Source: Chytridium lagenaria (lineage: Eukaryota > Chytridiomycota > Chytridiomycetes > Chytridiales > Chytridiaceae). Taken from it: a DNA stretch of 64,000 nucleotides. The stretch lies in the NCBI GenBank assembly GCA_025449115.1, contig JAHLKC010000053.1:172385-236384 (forward strand). The letters run 5' to 3'. Made by a program: the position numbers and the translations under genes. Shown one piece after another: positions 35,275 to 48,380 of the stretch. The notes below the pieces were generated by a model. The model did no database searches, was not told where the DNA came from, and saw nothing but the letters and a program-made list of their open reading frames with translations. Positions within the stretch are counted from its first letter, which is position 1; each line of letters opens with the position of its first letter.

Positions 35275-38200
35275 ATGGGAAAGAAAACTGGAGGGAGTCC
35301 GGCTCCTTTGGGGTCCAAAGGATTCGGAGGATCTATGGCTTTTGGATCCGCCTTGCATTTGGAGGATCTTCTATGCAACTTGCAGCTGTGGATGACCCTA
35401 ATGCTGCTCTCTCTCCTGAGGCAAAGGTGTTAATGTATCGCATTGCATTTGCATGCATGCATGCATGCAGCTTCCATAAACTACATTAATAACAAAAAAA
35501 TCCACAGTTCATTTTAAGCGTCTAGCTAAACGGGATGCCACCACCAAGGCCAAAGCCACGGAAGACCTTTTAAATCATCTAAAAGGATGTAACGACAGCG
35601 AGATTCTGGATATTTTGGGTATCTGGGTGAGTTGGATGTGGGGGGTTTGAAGCTGACGAGTTTTCTTTCAAGCCACACTTTTTCAAAAAGCTTTATCTGG
35701 AGGAAGAGAGACGAGTCCGTGAGAATGTTCTGCACTGTCACAGGCTCATTGTGGTCCACAGCAAGAAGTCTTTGGCCCCACATTTGAAGGATGTCATTGG
35801 GTACTGGCTCTTTGCACGATTTGATTCTGCGCGGGAGGTTTCAAGGTTAGCCGCTGAATCCTTTCAGGTCAGATCAAACATAGTTATTTTTATGAGCAAT
35901 AAAGCCTCTGACTCTCGTTTCAGGAGGTTTTTCAAAAGAAACAAGAGGAGGCGCTCTCTTTTTGCCAAGCCAGTATTATCGCATCGGTTAGCGAGGTCGT
36001 GGTGTCAGGATCCGAAGACACTATAATCGATCCGAGATTCTCGTCGCCGGAGGAACGGGCATCCGCATATAGAAGACTAGTTTCTTCTGCTATGCGAACT
36101 TTGGCCTTTTTAATAGGTGAATACCGGCTTGGACTAAGCACGTCTCATACTATCACTAGGCGAGCTTCCAGAGGATACCCTTTCAAAATGTCAGAGCGAT
36201 TACGACAGTATTTTAGAGCCATTCAGAGTTCTGGGCTAAGCTCCAATCACCACACGACGATATCCGAAGATCTGTCTACACTCTCCTTACATCAATACTT
36301 CTTTCAAAAAGCTCTTCCTCCTGCAATCTCGCGAAAATATCTTGACAGAAAAGTTTCTGTCACAATGCTTTACGGATAAATGTGTGACAAATTATGGAGA
36401 GATTGGGATGCGGTCTTATTACTCTGCAGCGAGTTTCCGGGACTGTGGAAGGCAAACTCTGTGGGGCCATTTAAGGCGTTTATTGCGTTTTTGAAGAACG
36501 CAGCATGGGTAGTGGAAGTGTTTCATATCCAGCATTGCTTCTTTTGTTTCGAAGCTGCCGGCTGAGGTAATAACCTTATCGCTCTCACAGTCTGATTATG
36601 ATATGGACAGACCTTTTACAGGAGCAGAATGTTTTCTTTTCAGCGTTCTGGACGCCAATGTGAAAAAGAGGATGTATTGGATGCTGAGAATACTTCATCC
36701 TAATTTCGTCGTATTTTGAGTGTTTAGTTTTCTTTGTCACAAAAAATCAGTTGTGAATTTATATCTGTTCTGCAAATAGGTAATTTCTTGAAGTTCGAAC
36801 TCGCTGTCTGTGGATGCAAATCTGGTTGAAGCTGCGCTGAAGCCACTTATTGCGTTTGTTTTTGCAGAAGGGGCGGTTAGTTGAATTTCTATATCCTTCT
36901 CAATATTTTTTTGCAAGCATAATATCTGATGTTTTTATAGCTGCGGAAAGGATCAAAAGCTAATTTGCTAAGATCGCAGAAGTCATGCTACAATTCGAAA
37001 GCAAACTTCCGAAAGGTTGGTACTTCGTCTTTCCCCTCGCCAAGAGGCAAAGAAAAACAACCAGTATATAACGTACTTTTTTCATTTAGTATTGACTACC
37101 GCTGTGTTTACCAAACTCGTCGAAGCTGTTCATGCGGGTCTCTTTTCCCTGCGGACTCCAAAAAGACAAGAAGTTGGGAGTTGAGGCAGCAGGAGTGCTT
37201 GGGTTGAGGTTGCAGTTGATGTTTGAGAGGTACTTTGCTTTTGAAAGAGACGATGGATTGGTGCTGAAGGTGAGATTATTGTAGTGACGCTGGCTCTGAT
37301 TTTTTGTCAAGGTTGATATGGGGAGCTGTTTAAAGACTTGGTGGAAGGAAGCGTGTTGAATTTGAGGTCTTCCGAGACAGGTTAGTGGTAGTTTTTCTAC
37401 TTTTTGCGGCTATACTCTGTGTCCAATTATATAACTAGTGGTTCTTCTACTATCATACAGTGCATCGCGGCGTCTGGCCAAACATTATCTGGCCTTTTTG
37501 CAAGCTGCAACGGATTCCACGGACGAAGACATCCAGGAAACAATATACAAGTCCGTTCATTTTCTCGAAAAATACTTTATGGCAAAGATGAGCACAAGGA
37601 TGTCCCAGCAAACGATATCACCGACTTGGTGGTTGTTCTTCTCTTGTGGATCTAAGGGCAAATCTGAGCATATTCGAAAGTTTGTAGATATGGCTTTTGC
37701 GGCTTTCGCGGATGATTTGCCCGTTTTGACAAGGATGATGGGGACGGTGAGTTGCTTTCGTTTTAGTATGAACGCTAATGGAGTTAGTTGAGCAAAGTGA
37801 AAGTGGATGGTCTTGGGGCTTCTGAGCTCCTTGCGAGTCGTATTAGGAACGTGTCTGCGCAGTCTGCAAAGAACGTCTTGGAGCAAAATCATAGTCTATT
37901 TCTTGCGGCTGCGCTTGGGCTTCCTCAAGGTACCACCCTTTCGTCTCACCTACGTCCAATAAACATTTGTTTAGAACTCGGGTTGATTACTCTAGATACC
38001 AAGAAATTGGCCTTAACTCATCTTCTTCCCCTTAGCCAAACTATTATCACCACTCTCGTCAATAGTGGATCCGTCGCGACACTCGATTTGGACGCAGACG
38101 CGGGTCGCCAGGCTACTTAACATTTTCTCGTCAGTGATTAAGACAAATGAAGAGGGTTGAGGAAACATCAGGAATTGTATGTCGCACAGGTGTTTAAATT

Positions 38201-41200
38201 GTCGAGTTCTGGGGAGCGCCTAGAGACAGGATTTAGGGAGATGTTCGAGAAGGCTTGGAAGAGGTCATGACTTGTATGAGGTTGAGGGGTATGTGAGAAG
38301 CCTTTTCGAGACCATTATTAAGGGAAGGGCGAATACGGAATTGAGGTAAGGCTCTTCCATTTCATTTTGGTGTACGTCAAACGGCACGTATGTCTTAAAA
38401 GTTTACTTTTTTCTAATAACGTTTTTTTTTATATAGAGTACTTGTCACCGAACTCGCAAAAACTTTAAATTTAGGCCAAATCCTTCGCACACTTTTGCGA
38501 CTCTTCCCGATCTCGACGAGCTTTGCCGACCCTTTCCCGTGCATCTCCTCGTACCACGTCCTTGGTCCACTCTATAGTCCTCTCGCTGTTTCTGATTTCG
38601 ACCGTCACGTTGATCTCCCGCATGACGTTGAATCGCTAACAGCTTACGAGAAAACGATGCTGATCTTGTTTTCGTTATGCGAGGATATCGGGGTGGAGAA
38701 GTTTTTGAAAGTTATTGAGCGGGATTCGGGGAGACTATTGGGGGGGATGTGCAAGTATGTGGAGGTGTGTCTTCAGGAGCATTTTTTGGAGTATGAGACT
38801 GTTGATATGGTGATGGACAGGGATGGGAAGGAGCATAGCGTACATGCTATTCTGGAAAGACTTTTGGAACATGTTTTGGATGTAGATGAGAAAGCTGTGG
38901 AAAACCTTTTGGCAGGAAAGATTGGTGAAGGGGAAGGGGGCTCGGTGATGGAGAGAGCTTTGCGACGAAGTTGGCGGAGTGCGAAGGAGGGTGAGAGATT
39001 GGAAAGTTTAGTTGCCGTCAAACTTTTAAGTAAGATTGCACAAAAGGCTGGGGATGATGAACGAGGACGCATCTTTGAAGGTTTAACGCAATCCGCCGCG
39101 GAGGAAAATTCTTCGTCTGAATTAGAACTTGCGCTTCTAAGCCAGTTACCCAAAGACCTTGATAAAGTGGTTGACAAGAATTTCCAAAAAGCGCTCCGTG
39201 CCATGGCAGGATGGGCCAAGACTGATCCTGTGGAAAAGATGGATGAGGTGACGAGGACGTTAAGGACGGTTCTTGTGCTTGGAGATTATGTGGTCAGGAC
39301 AGAATCGACTTTAGAGGATTTTGTAGATGAACATGTTGGAGTTCAGGCTTTAAGGCGCTTGAGAGGGCTGTTGGATACGACGAATGTTACGGTTGTTCCG
39401 CCAATGTTCTTGAAGTACAGCTTACAGCTGTTTTCGAGGTTTTTTAGTGGAGGTTGGACTTTTGACGTTAATTTCCAGCGGTTTATCAGTTCTCTTGTCG
39501 GGAAGATTGTTGATGTAACTATTCAGCCGTGATGTTTTAACGTTCTAATGTTCGTTTGAAGGAGTTCTCTTTCTACTCACCTGAAGCCGCTTTCCTTATT
39601 CACGAAGCTTTCATCTTTTTCGGCGAAGCAGAGAAATGGGAAGTGTGGGAGGCTTTTGGTCTTAATGAACGTGATATTCGACTGTGCGCTCTAAGGCTTG
39701 CGCTGGAGGGACCCGACCTCAAGTCCTCAAATTTCGTTGCACCTACGACATTTGAGAAAATTATTGATGTGATGCACGAATGTTTCAAGCATGAGATTGG
39801 GGAGCGGGATCTTGTTGCAGTGGCACCGGCGCAGGTTTATTCTTTTCTTCTCTTTCTTCCTTGCTGATATATGTAGGTTATAAAAATGCTGGCGGTAGAG
39901 AGTGATGGGTGTGGGAAGGTTGCGTTTCAGATTTTGTCGATGTTGGCCGCACGGAATGTGGAGGGGATGATTTTGAAGGTGGAGCAACGGACGGAAGTGA
40001 GCGAGGGAGAGCTTTTGGGTATTTGGTAGAGTTGGAGGAGTTTGCTGTTATAAAAGCCGTAATGGACTTGATTGGGGTGATTGGCGAAACGGCGCATCAT
40101 GATGCGGGGTAAGTTTTCGCGCTTGTAATTTCAAGTAATTATCTTGTTGACCATATTCAGTTGATGCCGCATCGCGTTGTGCTTCTGTGGCTGGTCATTC
40201 TCAACTACATGGAGATTATGGTAATGGGTTTTGTTTATTCTTGCTGACGTTTTTGTAGAACTTCGACGTCAAACGATTGACGATGCTCTATCTCCGGGAA
40301 AAGGAGATTTGCTTCAACGATGCTATCGAGTACATCGTTCATAATCTAAACATCGGCACGTCGTCATCACGGCCAATGGACGTTTCTCTTTGGGACGTAG
40401 ACACTATTGATATTCTCGGTGAGTTATAATCCTTTACCGCAATTGCTTTCTTTGAAAGATGCGTAGACTTAGTATCATTATCCATGTACTGTAGAATTCG
40501 ACTCAAAAAACGCCGAATGCCATTCCATTGTTGTGCGCGCACTTGTATCTTCGGATTCTTCGAATTCTTCCGAGTATGATCAGAGGCTACTGGGCGAACT
40601 GCAAAAGCCGTCAACGCGCTTTGGCTATGGAAAGGTATACTGAAAATATCAGTTTTATCTAATTCCTGTCAGCTATACAGAGAAGTTCTTTTCCTCCTCT
40701 GTAATGTCAACAGAACTCACCAAGCTCCAAGAAATTGGCGTTTCTCAGCTCGAAAACCTTGACGTCAAGGTCTCAAAAATCACAGGAGAAGTCACTGGTG
40801 TATACGCAGTTGACGAAGTATCTGTGGATATTGTACTCAAGTTCCCGACATGTTATCCCTTAAGACAGATTGAGGTGGAGAGTCGTTCAGGAGGAAGGAT
40901 TATTGGAGTGAATGAGGGTAAATGGAGGTCTTGGTTGCTTTCGGTGAGCATTATGGCGCAAAATAGTTCGACGTTAGATGCGCTACTGTTGTTTCAGAAG
41001 AATGTCGGAGGGCATTTTGAGGGCAAGGAGGATTGCGCTATTTGTAAGTAGCTTCTATAGATCGCTGAGATGGGGGATTTCTAATAGATTGGAAACTAGG
41101 TTACTCTGTTATTGGGGTTATTGATAAGACACTGCCCACCAAGACCTGCAAGACTTGCAAGAACTATTTCCACGCGTCTTGTCTTTACAAGGTAAACATT

Positions 41201-41303
41201 TACGGTATTCTTTGATCGACTTGGCTGACCACCTTTTAAAATTATGTAGTGGTTCAAATCAAGCAACCAATCGAGCTGTCCTCTTTGCAGGAATATCTTT
41301 TAG
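35275..41303 (+). CDS. LTN1: Listerin, E3 ubiquitin-protein ligase of ribosome quality control
   Basis: Ubiquitinates nascent chains stalled on 60S subunits. The start at 35275 gives MGKKTGGSPAPLGSKGFGG. Continuing past a one-base frame change near 35352 gives SSMQLAAVDDPNAALSPEAK, and the N-terminal domain follows with FKRLAKRDATTKAKATEDLL and VRENVLHCHRLIVVHSKKSL. A long helical-repeat middle includes one clean 1-kb exon (about 38495-39532). The C-terminal RWD-like segment reads LDVKVSKITGEVTGVYAVD, and LKFPTCYPLRQIEVES follows. The RING variant comes last: CAIC, CKTCKNYFHASCLYKWF, then SSCPLCRNIF and TAG at 41301-41303, with all eight C4HC3 zinc ligands visible. Many short introns. Some middle exons are hard to place because of indels. 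It is divergent from the STAND NTPase gene. Confidence 0.94.
35449..35470 (+). repeat. GCAT palindromic microsatellite in Listerin intron 1
   Basis: Perfect GCAT tandem units, self-complementary, inside the first intron (about 35429-35508). Confidence 0.85.
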
Positions 41304-41901
41304 AATATAAATTACACTTGCTGGTTTGCGTGGGCTACATTTTAGCCACTGTTTTTCTGTTGAAAAGTCTCTTTTTCCTAATCTTTAAATCTACTTTTAC
41401 TTCGTATCTATGTTTTCTGCCTCTTGTTTAATCGCTTAGTGTTTGATTGTCAATATTACGTGGTCTTGGATATGGTTTAGTTGGTCTGAAGTCTAAAAAT
41501 CGGACATATGCTGCTCATCACAGGATTTTTGTAGAAAACATGACGTTTTAAAGAGACCTTAATGCGACATGCCAAAAAAAGCTATGTGAAGATTGTTGGG
41601 GAATTTAAGGGGCTTTTTTATTTGGTAAAGACGTGCAGCTTTTGATTGGTGATGCGCGTTCCATACTCTAGGACACGTTCATTCGTAGATTCCTTCGATC
41701 GTTCTGGATTCCTCGTACGTTTACTTATTTCTTCAACTGCAGCTCCTGCGAGGTGGACGACCTTTTTCAGCAATCTCGTTGACGGAAACGCGCATCAGCA
41801 CGTTGGCAGCTGTCCACCTTCAGCCACTGCTGCTGAAGAAAAAATATAATTAATCAACAAACAAATATTGAACAAAAAAACGCCGCCTCCCATCAAACTG
41901 C
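41304..41901. other. Intergenic, Listerin to DOMON fusion gene
   Basis: About 600 bp. A 67-codon ORF at 41646-41849 has no recognisable content. It should hold the promoter of the following gene. Confidence 0.45.
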
Positions 41902-44900
41902 ATGGCGTCGAGGTCTATCTCCATGGCATCTCTACTCCCACTCCTCTTCATCCTCGCCATTCTCCTTCACTCACAATCCACTATCGTCGATGCAGCATAC
42001 CTCAATGAATCCGAGTACATCGCTCTCAACGCTTTGGACCCTGAGTCTAAAGACTTTGCGTACAACGCTACCTCCATACCCGAGCTGATGCAAGACCAGC
42101 GAGCCTTCCGCTCATCTCTTTCCAAAAGAAGTGACCGTCAGTTTTACGACTTTTATTGGAAGGTTGAGTCTGGGGATAGATTGAGAGCAGTAGCGACGCT
42201 GACGTCGTTGGATTCAGATTTGGACCGCGCTTGGCTTGGGATTGGATTCGGCAACACCATGCTAAATGCCAACTTTATCATCTGCCATCTCAACCAGGTA
42301 TGCTTTTTTTGTTATCAAGAGAGACTGTTTCTGCTTTAATCCTTACACCTGACATGGCCTTTTTTTTTTAGAATGGCCCGTCCGTTCGGATTCACCGTCA
42401 CTCTGAAGTTGACGGCTACTACGCTTCCCGATCCCAAGAGGACTCTACACCCGTGGAACGTTTGAAACGGTGGATATATCAATAGGACCACGTTCTTCTG
42501 CGAATGGCGTATTGCACTCTCTGCCATCCCCTCATTCCGCAACAACTCAATGATTTGGGCTACAACCCAAAGTCAATGTACATACGGAGGTTGGAAGTTT
42601 TTTTACCTATCATAATCAATTGGACTGGGCTAGGGGTGTTGGAGCGGTGGATTGGAGGAAGGGGACGTTGGTTCCAGGAACTGTATCGTCATTCGCGATG
42701 AAGCAGGCGCATGGATTTGGCATGGCTGTTGTCGTAAGTACTTTGTTTATTGGATTTGGGAAGTCATCTCACCACCTGATTGAAGTGGCTCGTGGTCTTC
42801 CCAGCAATGATCTTTTATTCGAGGTTCTTCCGGTCAACGCCAAACTGGATCCGCGTTCATTATACCGTTCAGAGTGCTGGAGGTAATATTATACTTTACT
42901 TTGCTGAATGCTCATATGACTATCTATGCAGTGCTTGGTGTGTTTGCTTTCCTCGCCATCATCATTTTGAATTATGTCAACTGAACCATCCCCATTCTAT
43001 CTTTGGGGTGAGTCTCTATTCTTTTTTAAAAATGAACCTTTCTTGAAAACGCACTCACTTTAGTTTATTTCAACATAGATCATTCTGATCAGTATTCTGG
43101 TTCTCCAAGTCTCGCTGGGTATTTTGAATCGGTTAAAGTTTGTCAGAGACGGTTTGCGATACTTATTTACACCGATAAAACGAGCCCACGCTTTTGTTGG
43201 AATCTTTCTTGTCATCGGAAGTGTTGCGCAGGTAAATCCACGCCCTTCTTTATCTCTTGTCTTAAGTTTCACAAGGTCGCACTCGGTCTCTCTATCCTTT
43301 ATCCTTGGGTGGAACCCCGCGGTCGTGAATTTTGGTATATGTATATGATTGTCGTCGCTCTCTGGATTATTGCCTTTGTCGCCTCAGAAATCTACTTTGC
43401 CCGTCGCCGTCCGTCGAAAGTCTTTGGGAAATCGCCTCACCGTGTTCATACCCTCCCCCTGCTCCCACACCTTTCCGTAAAAAGGGTGATATCCAAAAAG
43501 GCCCACCGCCAATCCCCGGAGCTGTGTTGGAGAAACTCGAGGCGGCACAAATTAGCAAAAAGGATGCGAATTCATTAGCCGTAAAGACTTTTTCATGGGC
43601 GGATATCGCTGCAGGAGGTACAGATGGGGAGGATTTTGGTGGTTGCGAATAGGAATATGTGTATGATGCTTCAAAGTGGATCAACTCGCATCCTGGAGGT
43701 GCGATGGTGCTCCATGCAGTTGCTGGAACTGATGTCTCTTTTGTGAGTAAACATTAATTTCTTTTTTCTTTGTCTATCTTTCTTTATCTATTTGACGATT
43801 CCCATTGCGAAATCTTAATTTGTTTCTAATTCTATCAATATTATACCGCGATTAATGGTTCTTATTATAGGACTTTTTTAGAGCGTCTGGTTTCGACGCT
43901 GCGGATATGACGCCTACACAAACATTTACAAAACTCTGCAGACCGCGCCCTTCCTGATGTCAGCCTCGCCCAGCAACCTCGCGCCACCCGTACCAACCGT
44001 CCTTTGAGTCTCCCCATCGATATGTCTGACACCTACCAGCATTCCCTTACGGAAAATGACTGGCGACTTCTTCACCGCGCGCGCCGACGCAATGTCCACT
44101 CTTACGCTGCCATCCAACGTCTCGCCTCCTACTTGGTTGGTGAATTAAACGACGCTGAGAACTCACCTGACGAGTACCGACGATACGCCATTACTGCCAA
44201 AGAAATGGTTTCTTCTGGATCTGGTGGATGGATGCGGGAGAGTAATCGACGCAAGACCCCGTCCATCCATTCCATGATGGAGCTAGCGGTGGACCGATTT
44301 TCTTGCTGCGATTTTGCTTGTTGCACCCTACGCCTGAAAACTTTGTTGAGCCGCTTTTCGTTCCGGGAGATACTGTTGAGGTGCAGGCGAGGGTTGGGGG
44401 ACGGTCATGTCGAGTATTATACCCCGATTAATGGTAGTCCTGTGGCGTTTGAGGTGCTTGTCAGGGTTAAACCTGGTGGGTTGATGTCGTCTTGGTTGGC
44501 ACAGCAGAAGCCTGGAGAGAGACAGGTTAAAATTAGGGGACCTGTTGGGAGGAGGTGGTTGAACCCATCTATGAGTATTCCTGAGGGAGTTCCGCGGGAA
44601 ATTATATTCCTTGGTGGTTTTGCCTTTGCATACTATATTTCCTATTTTTCTCTTTTTTTTAGTCTTGCGATGGTGTTTAGGGGTTTTAATATTTTGGGTG
44701 TTTTTCGTTAACGATTCAGCTGGCGGAACTGGAATCACACCTTGCCTTCAGCTCATCAACTACCTCCTTCTCCCACTCATCAACCCTTACTCTCGATCGC
44801 ATCTTACGATCCCTCAACATCCGATGAACTTGAACTCCCCCTGGTACGAGATTTACCATACCACCATTTCATGATGGATGGGCTCCGCATCAATCGAACC

Positions 44901-45106
44901 ACGGGTCAAGATGGTGCCTTCCCACTCACCCTCACAAGACCTCCCTGCCGACCCGAATCCGCATCACGGTTCTCGCATCGATCCGATCGGCATCGGATGC
45001 CTCTGGGACGGACGTCTTCCGAGCGGCCGAGCTTTCCTACCCTGATCACATGATGTGCATTTGCGGTTGGTTCAAGGTGTCAGCGGCGCTTGATGAAGGG
45101 GGATAG
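41902..45106 (+). CDS. DOMON - cytochrome b561 - cytochrome b5 - FAD/NAD(P)H reductase fusion protein
   Basis: Predicted transmembrane redox chain. ATG at 41902 gives a signal peptide (LLPLLFILAILLHSQS), then an extracytoplasmic DOMON haem-binding-type domain (FYDFYWKVESGDRLRAVATL, AWLGIGFG; later SMIWATTQSQCTYGGW). A b561 core follows, with His-bearing helices AHGFGMAVV, WIRVHYTVQ, HPHSIFG, KRAHAFVGIFLVIG and the last helix YMYMIVVALWIIAFVAS. Next is a cytochrome b5 domain with DASKWINSHPGGAMVLHAVAG (about 43665-43740). The C-terminus is a ferredoxin-reductase module: PLFVPGDTVEVQARVGG, the FAD motif RVYTPINGSP (requires removing one T of TT at 44417-44418), and the NAD motif FLAGGTGITPCLQLINY across an intron (about 44613-44719). 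It ends YPDHMMCIC, stop near 45104-45106. Electrons would pass from cytosolic NAD(P)H through haem to the DOMON side. That this is one gene is inferred from domain order and shared strand; several frame changes are needed. Confidence 0.78.
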
Positions 45107-45969
45107 CGTTGGTTTGATTTTGGGAGGAGACGATGGAGAGCACGATGGAGAGTTTGGGGTGTGGAAGGAGTTATCGGAATGTTTTGGGATGTGGAGTGGT
45201 TTGATAGGGTTGTGGGAGGAGGGGGTTGGATAGGAGTGGGAGTGTGTTACTGTGGAGACTTTTGGGGGGTGGGGAGGACCGCTTGTTGTTGTTTGTGACC
45301 GGATGCGTATACGCAGGTGGCTGCGAATGTGGTTAGGGCGTCCAAGTGATTGTTCGAGGGATTTGTGATTCTGGAGGGGAGAGGGTGATGTTTTGATGCA
45401 GAGGTTGGGGAGACGGGGGAAGGGTTATGGTTGGGGATGGGGGTTAATTATGATTATATTTTAATTTCTCCACTCGTTGATGAGAGAGAGGTTTTTAATT
45501 ATGCCAAAAAAACTAAAATAAAAACGAATTTGATTTTTTTCTCTTTCTTTTCTCCCTGGTTTCGGTTTTGGTTTTGCCGCGTTTGGTTGCATACCGGAGA
45601 TTGTTTCGTTTTGTTGCTTCATGTAGTCCTTTGAGTTTGTTTGGTGCAAGTCTAGAAACGCAACCCCATAAATGCATTCGGTTTGACGTAACCTCCTGTA
45701 CGATGTTTTTTTTTTCTTTGGGTTCCCCATATGACAGTGGATTGAACATCCACCAAAGTGCCATCGCCAACAGAGCACGAGAACGAAGAACAGGAGAAAC
45801 GGAACCGTATAAAGAAGCACGACGAGAGCAAGAATTCAACATTAATGAAAGTAGAAGACGGAATAGGGTAACACGTCACACAGTAATCTAACTTGGGTTA
45901 AGGTGCGGGAAGGGTTTTTGCGTAAAGGAGGACGATCAAGGTGGAATGTGACGGTAATGATGCAACGCA
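45107..45969. other. Gene-free stretch before the satellite array
   Basis: About 860 bp. The first 340 bp is strikingly G-rich and could be 3' flank or remnant sequence. Small ORFs on both strands overlap each other and show nothing recognisable. Confidence 0.4.
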
Positions 45970-48380
45970 CATTGAACCGTCCCCCCAACGGAAAAGAAAA
46001 CACACAACCAGCATTCACGGGATGTGAGCGATATTGACAAAAAAAGTTTTTTGACTGCTTTTCAGTCAAACGTGACAGCACGTCAAAACCAGGGAATCCC
46101 CGTCGACCCGCCATTGACAAAAAAAATGGACGTAGGGGAGCTCGATGGGACGAGCATGGAACAACATTCACAGTGTCAGGATCTCTGGAAGTGGGCGATG
46201 AAACAAGCGGGGTTGCTGTGTGGAATGATACAGTGTCAGCAGCTATGCTGTGCGCGCTTCACAGATGTGCGGGCAACGACGACACTAACCCACGGAAAAG
46301 AAAAAGACAAGCAGCGTTCACGGGATGTGAGCGATTGACAAAAAAGGGTTGGATGTTTTACAGATAAACGTGGACAACACGTCAAAACCAGGGAATCCCC
46401 GTCGACCCGCCATTGACAAAGAAAATGGGGACGTAAGGGAGATCGATGGGGCACAACATTCACAGTGTCAGGATCTCTGGAAGTGGGCAATGAAACAAGT
46501 GGGGTTGCTGTGTGGAATGTTACAGTGTCAGCAGCTATGCTGGGCGCTTTCACAGATGTGCGGGTAACGACGACACTGAACCCACGGAAAAGAAAAAGAC
46601 AAGCAGCGTTCACGGGATGTGAGCGATAGACAAAAAAAAGGGTTTGGATTGTTTTTCAGTCAAACGTGGCCAGCACGTCAAAACCAGGGAATCCCCGTCG
46701 ACCCGCCATTGACAAAAAAAATGGGGACGTAGAGGGAATCGATGGGCGAGCATGGAACAACATTCACGTGTCAGGATCTCTGAAAGTGGGCAATGAAACA
46801 AGCGGGGTTGCTGTGTGGAATGATACAGTGTCAGCAGCTATGCTGGGCGCTTTCACAGATGTGCGGGTAACGACGACACGTCTGAACCGACGGGAAAGAA
46901 AAAGACAAGCAGCGTTCATGGGATGTGAGCGATAGACAAAAAAAGGGTTTGGATTGTTTTTCAGTCAAACGTGGACAGCACGTCAAAACCAGGGAATCCC
47001 GTCGACCCGCCATTGACAAAAAAAAATGGGGACGTAGAGGAGATCGATGGGGCACAACATTCACAGTGTCAGGATCTCTGAAAGTGGGCGATGAAACAAG
47101 CGGGGTTGCTGTGTGGAATGTTACAGTGTCAGCAGCTATGCTGGGCGCTTTCACAGATGTGCGGGCAACGACGACACTGAACCGGTCACCAACGGGAAAG
47201 AAAAAGACAAGCAGCGTTCACGGGATGTGAGCGATAGACAAAAAAAGGGTTTGGATTGTTTTTTCAGTCAAACGTGGACAGCACGTCAAAACCAGGGAAT
47301 CCCGTCGACCCGCCATTGACAAAAAAAATGGGGACGTAGAGGAGATCGATGGGGCACAACATTCACAGTGTCAGGATCTCTGAAAGTGGGCAATGAAACA
47401 AGTGGGGTTGCTGTGTGGAATGATACAGTGTCAGCAGCTATGCTGTGCGCGCTTCACAGATGTGCGGGCAACGACGACACTGAACCGACGGAAAAGAAAA
47501 AGACAAGCAGCGTTCACGGGATGTGAGCGATAGACAAGAAAAGGGTTTGGATTGTTTTACAGCCAACGTGGACAGCACGTCAAAACCAGGGAATCCCGTC
47601 GACCCGCCATTGACAAAAAAAAAATGGGGACGTAGGGGAGATCGATGGGACGAGCATGGAACAACATTCACAGTGTCAGGATCTCTGGAAGTGGGCAATG
47701 AAACAAGCGGGGTTGCTGTGTGGAATGATACAGTGTCTGCAGCTATGCTGGGCGCGCTTCATAGCATGTGCGGGCGACACTGAACCGACGGAAAAGAAAA
47801 AGACACACGCAGCGTTCACGGGATGTGAGCGATAGACAAGAAAAGGGGTTTGGATTGTTTTTTCAGTCAAACGTGGCCAGCACGTCAAAACCAGGGAATC
47901 CCCGTCGACCCGCCATTGACAAAAAAAATGGGGACGTAGAGGAGATCGATGGGGCGAGCATGGAACAACATTCACAGTGTCAGGATCTCTGAAAGTGGGC
48001 AATGAAACAAGCGGGTTGCTGTGTGGAATGATACAGTGTCAGCAGCTATGCTAGGCGCTTTCACAGATGTGCGGGCAACGACGACACTGAACCGACGGAA
48101 ACGAAAAAGACAAGCAGCATTCACGGGATGTGAGCGATAGACAAAAAAAGGGTTTGGATTGTTTTTCAGTCAAACGTGGACAGCACGTCAAAACCAGGGA
48201 ATCCCGTCGACCCGCCATTGACCAAAAAAATGGGGACGTACAGGAGATCGATGGGGCGAGCATGGAACAACATTCACAGTGTCAGGATCTCTGAAAGTGG
48301 GCAATGAAACAAGCCGGGTTGCTGTGTGGAATGATACAGTGTCAGCAGCTATGGAAGCTGGGCGCGCTTCACAGATGTGC
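45970..48380. repeat. Satellite array, ~300-bp unit, about eight copies
   Basis: The landmark CGGGATGTGAGCGAT recurs near 46018, 46321, 46613, 46919, 47221, 47517, 47819 and 48124, giving periods of 291-307 bp. A partial unit precedes the first landmark and the last unit is cut at about 48380. Units are highly similar and differ mainly by homopolymer length and small indels. Each unit contains ACAGTGTCAG twice, about 70 bp apart, and two GACA-A(n) motifs, hinting at older internal duplication. ORFs inside change frame from unit to unit, so it is not coding. The array lies between the 3' ends of two convergent genes. Confidence 0.96.

Noticed and set aside
46024..48002. Many 60-125-codon ORFs on both strands in the satellite
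   Set aside because: They change frame and ends from unit to unit through small indels, so they are by-products of the repeat, not genes.
45970..48380. CRISPR-like or origin iteron array
   Set aside because: Units of ~300 bp without spacer variation in a eukaryotic context; a satellite explains it.
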